From contig NW_019091440.1 in assembly GCF_001949145.1 (NCBI RefSeq), forward strand, positions 688,417 to 718,346: 29,930 nt of DNA, written 5' to 3'. Below the pieces are notes generated by a model. It saw nothing but the letters and a program-made list of their open reading frames with translations. It made no database searches and had not been told where the DNA came from. The position numbers and the translations under genes are program-made. Source of the DNA: Acanthaster planci (lineage: Eukaryota; Echinodermata; Asteroidea; Valvatida; Acanthasteridae). Shown in pieces: positions 11,556 through 22,500 of the stretch. Each line of letters begins with the position of its first letter. Position 1 is the first letter of the stretch.

Positions 11556-14500
11556 TTAATTGATAAGAGCCAAGAGGACCGTCTTGTAGTTACCGGAGCA
11601 GTCGTCTCGAATCATGTTGCCGAGCGTCTTGCCGAATTTGTTCTTGAAGGCTTCCTTGATCTCCAGCATGTCGGTCTGAAAAACATGAAAGTTGGAGCTC
11701 CATAATTTGCCTTGATTGAGCTATGTGACCATGCACAGCACGCTCAAAGACATGTGATTCGTTGTCTCTGGTCACAACGACAAATAAGTTCCATTTGTCA
11801 TACTGACCAAAAACCAAACAAACGAAAGAAAAGGAATTTTACAAGCCTTTCCATTTATAAGTTCGTGATGCCAACAGATAAAAGACTTTTCCCGACCACT
11901 GTCGATACGTTTGGTTCTGTTCATGACGAAAAAAACTAAGTCTCGTTTTGTCACGGGGGCGTGAATCCCAAGAAAAGGGGGGCGGGTTACATCCCCCTAT
12001 CTGACCAGGGGGTAGGGGTTATTGAATCCCCCCACTTTTTTGAGGTGAAAAACCAGTAAGACGGATTTTGAGTAATTTTCGGATTTACCAACAGCAGAAC
12101 GAATGCATGAACCCTCAAAGGGTGAGTGGAAACATTTTGTGGGGTGTTCTCCAACTTTACAGAAACATTTGTCTTTAATAATTTATTTGGTTAAATGTGC
12201 TGAAAATTAAACCTTTTAAACATTTCAATTTGTCCAGGCCTTCCTGGACAACTGAGGGCGCTGTTCCTGTGATGTCATCTAGGGGAGACATGGTTCAGTG
12301 CAGAGGTTTTTATGTTCAAATTGTGAGTCCGAGATTTTTACTCGAAGAGGTAGAAAAACTTCAAAATTATGAACCAAAAAATGAAAATGACGTTAACTAA
12401 GACACAGGTGTATTTTTGGAGGTTAGCATAGTAAAAGGAAAGCCATCTGGCCGATAAAGAACTTGTTAGGAATTGAAGAAATTGGCACGGGCGTTGTGAA
12501 CAAGTGTGACGTTATGTGGAAAGCTGAGCTTAGCATTCGAACACACACCAGCGACAACCTACCTGACAGTGGCTGATGACGAGCCGCTGCAGTTGCTCGT
12601 CGTCGGTGCCCAGACCGCTCATACTGCTGTACAATTTGGTGGCGAAATATTCGGCCCTGTCACGCGCAAAGGCCACTAGAAAGACAAAAGAACACTCATT
12701 TAGCGCATGTCAAATAGTTCGGGCTCTACCTCGTCCCCAAGGGTACGATCTTGCCGCGCCATGTTGGTTCCCAATGCTTGTGCGATCTTACGGCTGCATC
12801 CGAATCTCTTGTCTAGAGCTAGGTCTAGGTCTTCGCTCCATTGGAAATGCGTGGAGACGTGCAAACAATAGACCTAGCCGTAGCTCTAGAAGCCCGTTTC
12901 GGACACGGCCCTTAAGTGAAGGAACGCGCACGCAGCCCATGGAGACGAGGTCAGTTAATGAGGCCCTTCCGTTTTCATGGAAACTGCAGTTGACTTAGGA
13001 GGGCTGATGGGAATGATTACACACACAAGCTGCATCGCGAGCGACTGTTGATTTCAAAACCGCCTGTTCACGGACCGTGGGACTTTTCAAATTCAGTGGG
13101 TTCCAATGTTTTCCGCAGTTTTGTACTCAATAATTGGATGCTCTTTTGACCTTTATGAAGTACAATGTGGCTAACTGTTGCTACATGACATTTTTTCCCC
13201 AGCTTACCGAGCTTCTTTAGTCCAAAGAGAATATCTCCCGAGAATTCGTTTTCCAGCGCCTCCTCCATAGTCTTGCCGTAAAGCTACAAAAGGAGACGAA
13301 AATGATATTGTTTTATACTGTATCATATAAAGGTACATCTTGACATAAATTGTAGATCAAATTATTCTTGTTTTAATGCTATTCCCTTTTTCGTAAAAGG
13401 AGATGCATCAATGTAAGAAAATGAATTCTAAATTAATTTGCAGTCGGCATTTTGCCCGAACATTGTCTTCACTGCTACCACTGTTGACGTAGAGGACGTC
13501 CTGTTACAGTGTCTACTAGGTCGTTGAGATTCTCGACACGCCCTGAAATTGACTGCTGCCATACCCTCTTGTACGAGTCACAGACCGCGCTCAGCTGGTC
13601 CCAACTCCTCGAAGTGAAGACGTCTATGAACAGATCGTCCCACGTTCCAATTCTGTCCTCGCCTTCCTAGAAGTTGAAAGAATAACCAATGTGTAAACAA
13701 TGAGCGACTTTCCGTGTCACTTCACCGATTGCTGACACGTAGAATGTTACTGATACGGTACGTCTGTTATTTATTGTAGCTTTAATATAATTTCAGTGGG
13801 GTTACTTTTTGTTATGGTTTTGCATTAGTTTTTGTAGTTTCTGAAGGGTGTATTTGATTAAAAGGTTCTTAGAAAGTACATAGTATAAATGTGACCCATT
13901 CTGCGAAAATGAGTCATAAGTCGCAAGAGCCACTTTTTGAGTTTTCATTTGTATTGAAAAGAGCAAATTAAGGCTTTTGTTTTGAAGTATCACTCAGATT
14001 GGCATCCTGATGAAAGTGGATAATCCATGGTGAAAAATGCTGTGGGTTCCTATTGATTTACACTGTGCAAAATTATTCTAAAGGACTTTTTACTCCAAAG
14101 TGGCTCTGGTGGCTTAAGACTCATTTTCACAGAGTGGGTCACAAATGTTGTTATTAGTATGTGGTAGTCTTGCCCGGATTTCTAAACTGTCATGACTTGA
14201 AGTCACCCTTCGACAGTACCGCAGAGTTATGATAAAAATGTCAAAGTTTAACCCAAACGCATACCACCTGGAAAATGCATTCGTTGTTCCCTTCAGAAGG
14301 AATCTTATACCCATAATGCAGTGGGTTCCATAATGTTATTATTCACAAATCACCTGAAAAAGGGTCTTGGCGTCTGCGTCGGCAAACGACGGCACCAGAA
14401 CGTGAGGAGCATCCCTGCAGCCCTGACAGAAAAAAGGTCCAATGAAAATGAACAAAATTCAGTGACGTCGAACATGAAGCAGCCAATTACGAGTTGCGTT

Positions 14501-17153
14501 ACACAAAGGAAAGAAAAAAGCCTTCCACATTGAAGGTTATGCCGATATAATGGCAGTACTACTTGCACGTTTGTCGAAACAATTAAATTAAAAAATCAAT
14601 CAATCAGTCTCATATAAGACAATATTTACTTTGGAAGTGACACAATAATGACTTTTATTCTTCTTGCCCATAATCGTTATCATATCACATCGTTACTTTC
14701 ACGAAGTGATCCTGAGGAGACTTGATTTAAGGACAGCAAGAGAGAACAGTACCTCCATCAGTTTGAGGCAGAGCTTCTCGAAGTTTCCGCTCGTGTCGCC
14801 TTTGATGTCCTCGGCCAAATGTCTCTGGTATCCTGGTGGGAAAATAATCAGGACATTTCTTGCCCTTATACTTTCCATTTTTGTTTGTTTATGTATTCAT
14901 TCACTGGTTAAACTGCTCATTGGGCAAACTATAATAATTTATTTGGGCAGGTGAGGGGCTAAAGATCTGATCTCATTTTTAGTGATTTCTTCACAAAAAG
15001 TATCAGAAACAATATACATGTATGATATTGTAATTACAATCCAACGTTGAAATCGTCTTATGTTTGCTGTTTTTGCGTGGGGCGTGTGAGATGGAAGAAA
15101 CATGTGGTATAAAGTTGTCGCTGCAAATTCCCTGTCATAAAATGTAACGACTTGTTTTTGTCGTTCTGTTGCCTCTAGGTTGTTTGGCTTACTATTATAG
15201 TACTCTGCCTGGATGGCCTGGAGTTCTTCTCTGCTCCGGAAACTAAGGATCTCTATCAGCGCGTCGTCATCCGTCCCAAGACCCTGGAAAAAAATCAAGG
15301 AACTCATAGGTTCGGGCGTCCTTCAACTTTTCTTCGATAACTCTATTCTCATATAACTGATTTTTTTTTAAGTCGCAATTTTTAAAGGATTTGGACATCT
15401 TTCTCGCTCAACTGCCGATCCTGGAGGCACAGAACTTGAAGTTTTGTCCACGTCAAATGTCTTATGAATACCGCGTGATAAACCGCATGACGCGCAACTC
15501 CACTAAAAAGATGTTTAATGAGATGGGAATAATGACTCACATCCATCGTCTCGTGCAGCAGCCAGGCATCGTACCCAGCAGCCGACTCCATCAGCTTGGC
15601 TACCACGCTTTCGTAGTCGCCGCTGATCTCGGCTTTTAAGTCTTTCAGAAGATCCTGAAAAAAGGAGGGAAATACAAAGATTATCAGTTTAAGTTTCTGG
15701 AAGTGCCGACAATAAGACATGACAAGGCCGACGTGTGCGAAGAATCGTTGTAACCAACTGTTATAGCCAAAATATTATGCATTTAAGAGCTACCGCCTTG
15801 AGCAGAAGTACCCCCTCATCGATTGAAAAGAGCCACATTGGTCGGGAGTTTTCATTTTGCTGGTAGCAACGCGACCGTAACAGGTGCATTTCATAGTCAT
15901 TCGTGAACTAGCAAAGTTCAGTTCCGACTAAAGGAGCCTCCGTTAGTAGGAAAATTGCGCCCTCTCTTGATCCAGCTCGCCGCTCATAGCCGTGTTCGTT
16001 ATGGCTCCAAAAGATAGCAGACACCGTTAAGCCAGTTTTTGCAGCAGGCAAGAATGTCGTTGGGTCCATATAACGGTTGAGATGAAGGTGGCTTCATTTT
16101 TAATAAGCATCATGGGTAACCCACCTTTCCGTATTTCTTCTGGTACGCCTGCGCAATCAGTTGTCTCTGGCTTCGATCACAAGACGTCAGCACGTCAATC
16201 AATAGATTGTCTTGTGTTCCTGAAGGAAAAGAACAAGACTGCATTTGTAATACCATAAGATCATGTTTTGGTTTCCATGTGGGTAAAAACGTTCAAGCAA
16301 ATTTTAGCTTAATTAAAAGATTATCTTTCCAGATTCGGAGGAAGGGCATTTCGGATCCATTCTTATCAGTTCCTTCTTAGAGATCAGATCGATAACTGAG
16401 AAAAGGACGAGATCCATAACTTTCGGTTCTGACACTGAGATTTAGACGACGTTGGCTGGGGATTGAGTTGGTGTGTCCCCACGATCCCATTTCCACTTCC
16501 GAATTGCACGCTCCATTGAGCTGAGGAGGGGTATCAAGTTTCCTACTGTGGTCGGAGCCGCAGGCATACCTGCTCCTTGCATGGCGACCTTGAGATTCTC
16601 GGCTTCCTTAGAGGCATCGAAGTTAGGCTTAGGCCGGACGGTCCCGTGATAAACGGCCTGCCAACCAGAGAGATCAACATCATGAAAATTTAAATGTCAG
16701 GGCATTGAAATTTCAGGAATGAAAATAATTCTACCGGTTCTGGTTCGTGGAAGAACGGATGGACGGCTATCAACGTTTCGATCAGTATAATTTGGTCGCT
16801 TTCGGAAGCCCACTGAAGATGACTCTTTCTTCCAAACAGGACATGTCTCGGGAGTTATCTGCTTGGCTTCGGCATGGAGCTAATACGGAAGAGATTTGGA
16901 GTTCATTTGCAACGAGCGAAAGAGCCATTTTCATCGGACCATGCCTTTCAAGAGGCAAATAACGACATAAACAATCCACTCCCCTTACCGGTGCCCCAAA
17001 GGGTGCGTACAACTGCCTCACTACTTGCGTCGGCCCACGTCTACCTATGTCTGTATCAGTGTTCGTCACATTGCCGGTCCGCCCCTTGGGTGGCTTTCCG
17101 TTAGCCGCAACTCCAGCCGCCGGTCGCGCCGACGAAGAACCCCCACTACCCAT
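11556..17153 (-). CDS. Annexin (four-repeat, ANXA13-like core), complete, 11 exons
   Basis: Calcium-dependent phospholipid-binding protein of 370 aa that would act at the cytosolic face of membranes. Exons in reading order: 17153-16989, 16657-16570, 16219-16125, 15654-15541, 15283-15193, 14832-14753, 14422-14354, 13666-13565, 13283-13208, 12675-12563, 11675-11556; every junction is GT-AG and all phases agree. Residues 1-55 are a Gly/Ser/Pro-rich head beginning MGSGGS, which fits the N-myristoylation pattern MGxxx(S/T). The core starts at GTVRPKPNFD (60-69). Type II calcium loops: repeat 1 MQGAGTQD (81-88), repeat 2 MDGLGTDD (153-160), repeat 3 RIGTWD (239-244), repeat 4 MSGLGTDD (312-319). 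The acidic cap residues E125, D197, E281 and D356, each just before an SG pair, are all present. Repeat 3 lacks the GxGT form, and repeat 4 reads VISHCQ where an SR motif is usual. The repeat 4 region resembles annexin A13; together with the possible myristoylation this suggests, but does not prove, an A13-type protein. Confidence 0.95.
12799..12903 (+). mobile_element. Fold-back MITE-like element, family 1, copy 2 (annexin intron)
   Basis: The second copy, in the opposite orientation to 3381-3471, lies in the annexin intron between exons 9 and 10. It shares TCCGAA/TTCGGA ends, GTCTAGAGCTAGGTCT, CTTCGCTCCATTGGAAAT and TAGCTCTAGAAGCCCG, and has about 14 extra bases between core and right arm. 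Confidence 0.65.
15793..15989 (+). mobile_element. Interspersed repeat family 3, copy A (annexin intron)
   Basis: A segment of about 197 bases starting CCGCCTTGAGCAGAAG, followed by ACCCCCTCATCGATTGAAAA, and ending with AAAATTGCGCCCTCTCTTGA TCCAGCTC-type sequence and GCTCATAG. It matches 28906-29107 along its whole length with scattered differences. It lies between annexin exons 3 and 4 and has no coding content. The ends are not inverted repeats of each other, so class is uncertain (SINE-like or MITE-like). Confidence 0.7.
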
Positions 17154-18880
17154 GTTGACTTACTGAGGTTCACACCACACGAAAAGGCAACAGCCTCCGA
17201 AAAATAATTCCTCCCTTAGTACCTAAACTTTGACAAAATAAAAGTGGCAATTATTAAAGATTAAATTCATCAAACTTAGATTTGTATTTCACCAGATACA
17301 TGCAACATTTTACAAATTAAATTGAGTAGATAAGGGAAACGATTGATGATCACGTTCGCTGAACAAGGGTGTATGTGTTTCGAATGGACGAGATAGGGTC
17401 AACATTTTGAAGCATCTTTTCTATTCTCAGACCTAGCATTGGTATGGTTGTCAGATGTTTGCTTCGGCAAGCTAACTGGCTTCAGAGCCGTATGTATGCA
17501 CCCAGGGGCATGACCTCAAAGATTGTGGAAAGGGTTCTGCATCATCTTCGACATCATCGCTGCAAGGTTTAACACTTTTGAACTAGTAGGCCTAGTAAAT
17601 CGTGAAACTTTAGAAATTTACTCACCTGTTTCGAGGGAAATCCAATATAAATCTTTACTTAGCTGAGATTGTCTCTGAATATCGCTTGCCTCTGAACACA
17701 GACAGTATCTCTCTGTTGGGGCCCAGCAACATTTTCTATTATTTGCAGTTGGGATGCTCCTAAGCCGATGCCCACATGTTTACCGGTTGAATACTCGCGA
17801 CTGTTTCGTGTCTAAGAGTTTTGTTTTCACTTTACGTGTACATGTACAACAGCTGTCTATTCGGTCAGGGCAAGATGCACACCAACGGATTCACAGCAGT
17901 CGTTGGATGGTTACGCTTGAGTGCTCGCATTCACTGCGTCTCGGATTGTGCGCCTGGATACCAGGCAACCACACTCGCGGACAAACAGACACCATGCGAA
18001 CAACGTCAACTGAGGTACACATCTACTAGACTCGTTTCAAGTTCCCCTTTTTCAGTTTTCAAGAACTCTGTGAAGCTGATGTCCATAATATGAACATTTT
18101 GTTATATGTACCATATTTTAAACAGAAAAGATCAGTAAACACACGTCTCATGTTAATTCAATATAAAGTAAACCATCATCTTTATTTTATTTCAGTAATC
18201 ATAAAATATTATAAACAATTAAATCATTATGGGTTTTTTTGTTAATTCTAACAAAGTACCTGTAATAAAGGTGCTTTCGTGTAGCCCAATATTCTGCATC
18301 TGAGCTCTACTTTTTGTGCTGCATTAAAAAATGATGGGCAAAAAATCAATTGGTAAAAAACATAATTATTTATTCTGGATAGTTTAGTAATATTGCTAAT
18401 AAACACTTGTCTAATAACTGGAATAAAAATCACTGAACCTTATGTTTGAAATCAATTTGTACAACGATTGTGTGGTTTTATTCTGGTGACCTTGACAAGT
18501 GCATGTGATACATGAACAGCACGGCCCACTAAGGACTTTGACAGTGCACTTGACAAGAAAAGGATTCCTGATCAAGGGTGGATGGGGGCAGGGGAGGAGC
18601 AATAGGTACCACTCTCCCCCAAGCTAAGAAGAAAAACATTTTTTTGTAATCCACTCCAAGCGGAACAAAAGAGGGTGCATTTATAACGGAGATCAATGGC
18701 GCGTTTGACGCGGAGCACGCTGAGTACACGTAACGAATTTATTCCTTAATGTATGATCTTTGCGTACATGCAGAATGCGTGCAAGAACCTGCATGGAAAA
18801 CTTACAACCACCTGTCTTTCTTTTACTGATTGGGGGTGAACTTCGACTCGGGGGGGATAGTGAAAGGCACTTCTATTTTT
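17154..18880. other. Intergenic, upstream of annexin
   Basis: No exon was recognised on either strand. Short open frames at about 17754-18093 and 18529-18729 show no domain and no convincing splice sites. The annexin promoter should lie at the left end (minus strand, above 17153), but no TATA or CCAAT box could be assigned with confidence. Confidence 0.45.
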
Positions 18881-18886
18881 GTCCAT

Positions 18887-18892
18887 TTTATT
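18887..18892 (-). terminator. Candidate polyadenylation signal of the OGFR-like gene
   Basis: TTTATT on the given strand reads AATAAA on the minus strand, about 670 bases after the OGFR-like stop codon at 19558, and is the first perfect AATAAA found downstream. Other perfect copies follow near 18738 and 18477. Placement is inferred from position only. Confidence 0.3.
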
Positions 18893-19557
18893 TCCGTTCC
18901 ACACAACAGTCCGTAAAAAGCCTGAAAATGTAGACTTACCCCTCAGAAGAGAGTAAAAGGTTACAATAAATTTGACTGTGATCCGCCCTTGTTACGATCG
19001 AAAGCAGCGTGCATTAGGCCCTGGTGGAGGGGGTAGGGGTGTTGGTGGAGGGAAGATTAATGGGCTAAGACATTCATTCCCCCCCCCCCGACACAAAATC
19101 AGGGGTTTTTTTAATATTGGATTGGCCTTTCACAATTCCCTTCCTTTGTGACCTACGTAAAAAGCCTCCAAAACTTGGCCACCGCATGTGAGAAATCCCA
19201 CCAGGAAATCCTCACAATTTTCACCCCCATCCCTCGAAAATGTGTCTCTGGATCTGCTCCAGGATTGGGCCACCAAAGTCGGGCGGACACAGAAAACACA
19301 CATTGCTATCCACTCGAGGTCAATCAGAAGTTTGATAATATGCAAGCAAAAAATATTGAAGAAATATTTACCAGTAATAATTTCTCACAAAGATGACATC
19401 AAATTCAACCAAAAATCTGTTCACTTGATTATCAGTCTCGGAGAAAGTGTTTGAAGGATACCAATCTGCCATATTGAACAGCTGCAAAGACTAACTTTGG
19501 CTTAATGGTTTAGTCCAAAGACAAGCGAAATTTGTCGCGCTTTTACCCCTGCCAGAG

Positions 19558-22500
19558 TCAATGCTTGCCAGACTTCTTGGTGAGGAGGGTATCAGCAAAG
19601 TCCTGCATCGCCGACCGTTCTGCGTTGATTCTTAGAGTGTGTACCCAGTAATGCAGGCAGCTGCGCTGGGCGTTGGCCAGGGTCTTCTCCACGACTGCCT
19701 CGCCGAGGACGAACTTCAGGAAGGGGAACTTGAGATGCTCGTGGCCCAGTTCTCCCAGGGACTTCAGCATCCGCGTTATCCGCAGGTAGTTGTGGGATGA
19801 CCTGGTGCGGGTCAGAGCAAACAACGATTTACAAGTCGTAAATTCTCATTTACCAGAAAACCAAAGTTAAGCTGCCTGAACACGGGGTGTTTGGCTAGGC
19901 CATACCAGGAGTTCGAATCTCTCATCATCTCTCAAACAAGGGTGGGAATTTATGTGTAATTTGACAAATGTTAAAAAAACTTTTTCACACCGTTTAAACG
20001 TTTAAATGTGTAAAAACAATTCCACTCTTGCCACGGTGAAATTGAAAACTTTAAACACATCAAATTGTATACAATGTAAATAGTTGACACAAAGTTCCGG
20101 TGATGAATTCGTGGTATTCCTTTGAAATGACTGAGCAGTAAAGTGTTCTGAAAATCAGATTACATTTTACAGGCATCGTTTACAATGCCAGATTGTGATA
20201 ATCGGAACGTCAAACCTCTAAAAGAGGCGGTTCCGTCTAAATGTTCGGGAAAAGTTGTAACGGATTTGGAACTTTTTTCGTTTTAGCATGTAAACATCCC
20301 AGCCTTATCAGCAAATGGAATGTTGTAATTAAATATCAAACTCAAAAGTGAGTAATTCATATCACTCGACTATTCATCTCTTTAGGTCCATCTTAAGCAA
20401 ACAAGTCTTACCTATAATCGCGGGTGTGGGCGGCCAGTTAAACTCAAAGCTGAAAACAGCCAGCAAAAAGCTGAAGCGTTAAAAGTTCCAGTACTTTTGT
20501 ACAGACTAGGTGTACCAAAAAGCTAAAACTCAGGGTCAAACAAAAGAAGCTGAAATCTGCCGAAAGCTGAATTCTCACACCCCTGTGTAAGTCAACTCAC
20601 AAGCTATCCCAGTGAACGCTGACAAGAGCATTCTACTGTCACTGTCCATCCTCTGAACAGGACCACAGGAATGATGATTATCTTCAGGCCTGAAATTCTC
20701 TAAAGCCAAACAAGTTTGGACTGACCTGTTTAGGTTCTGGAATCTCTCCTTCCAGTTGTCTGCTCGCCCAATCTCTCCGCTTCGTCTGTCTTTGAGACGC
20801 ATCCCCCAGAAATCGAGCATCAACTCGTAGGATTTGATGACACGCTCGCAACACTTCTTATCTTTACAAATCCTCTGCAGGTGCAATTCAAACCGATAAG
20901 TGACTCGAAAATGGAGACAGAAATTGATTGAACCTGCTCAGCTTGTCCCCAGCTGAATGCCCACAAACCTGTGCGCCCTGCAGTGAGTTGCCATCCAAAG
21001 ACCGTCGTTGCATTCCCAAAACATGTTTTGTTTTGTTCCTGCTTGAAGTGGATTGGACAAATATTGCTCAAGCATCTTGCCTGAGATGAGCATTTTGTTA
21101 GAACCAAAAATCACAGCCGAACTTGTCCGGTGTTCCAAGAACAATGTTGTAAATCAGGAATCAGAAATTTTAACGTGTTGTACCTCTGCCTCGTGCAACT
21201 GCAGCTCCTGAGACTGCCAGTTCATCCCTTTTTCTCGGATTGGAAACAGCCTGGGGAGGGAAACCACCAGATAATGGACTTCAGAACTTGGAACATTTGG
21301 GGTCAAATCAGGGAGCAAGTAGGGAAAGGAACACACAAGACATCATTCTACTTTTTCCTTCCCAATTCCTTTGTTTTGAGTGAGACACTGTGGAAAATTG
21401 CGCCCTCTTTTGGTCCAGCCCGGGGCTCATGAGCCCCGGGCTGGACCAAGAGAGGGCGCAATTTTCCTGGCAATGGCAGAGCTGTTTAAAGAGAGAGTTG
21501 CGACATGGGTGTCTTTATTCTTGGAACCAAAATGGTGGATTATGCATCAGCGCATTAGCACACAATAGCTGCTGGCAGTACGGCACACATCACGAACAGC
21601 CATTTTGGTTCCAAAGTCTGAAGTTTGCATTGCTATCTCTATACGGCTCTGAGTAACAGGTTCATGCTGGTTGTATGCCAGCTTCACTGCCTTCACAACA
21701 GTTCTCAAAATGATCCTATCATGTGGAAAACAAAATCTGCAATCCAGGAAGACATTTGCGTGGCATTTCTCCTTAAACAAAATGAATGCCTGGGAGAAAA
21801 TGCAAAACCGGAAGGGGAATTGCTAGCTCACCACTGGATGTAACCATGGTGTTCTTCTAGAAGACTGTAATCTCCAAACCAGTGTTCATGCATTACATCA
21901 ATATATGTACCTGCCCCAAAAAGAAGGAAAATTGGTGTCAAGCACTGAATTATAAAGAACTCAGCAGAATCAAAGCTTCATGCTTTTGGCAAAACTTGTG
22001 CTGATAATTGACTTCCGACGGGCAGTCTAAAAAGAATACAAAACGAAGTGCTTTTTAAAACTTAGTCTCAGAACCCTGTCGTTCCTTTTTTGGACCCAAT
22101 GCTACCGAGCCAATTTAAAGTGACCATTACACTCTACTGAGTGCAGGCACCTTTTTTTTCAAACTTGTATTGATCTTCTCTGAGAAATAGACAATTCAAG
22201 AAATCTGACAATTTTACGGCATAAGCACGTACCCCGTGGCTTGGATGGAATCTTGTTGCTGTAGAACTCCCAATTGTCCTTCAGATTCTTGTCGTCCTTT
22301 TTATTCTGATGACAGAATTGAAAACTTAAAAATAAATTAAAAATGAAATGAAAATTATGCAGGCTTACTACTAACTAGTGCCAGGAGAATGAGTTGCTTC
22401 CAAATCTAGTTTTCAAGCTCAAAAACAATCAAACATCGGATTTCTACAGTCTCTGTTCCCACTTTCTGAAGTCAAGAACTCAGCTGTGACTGTTTGAAGG

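Noticed and set aside
19880-19930. Second SINE with box B (GAGTTCGAATCTC)
   Set aside because: The only box A-like word (TGGCTAGG) is too close, so no pol III promoter can be drawn.
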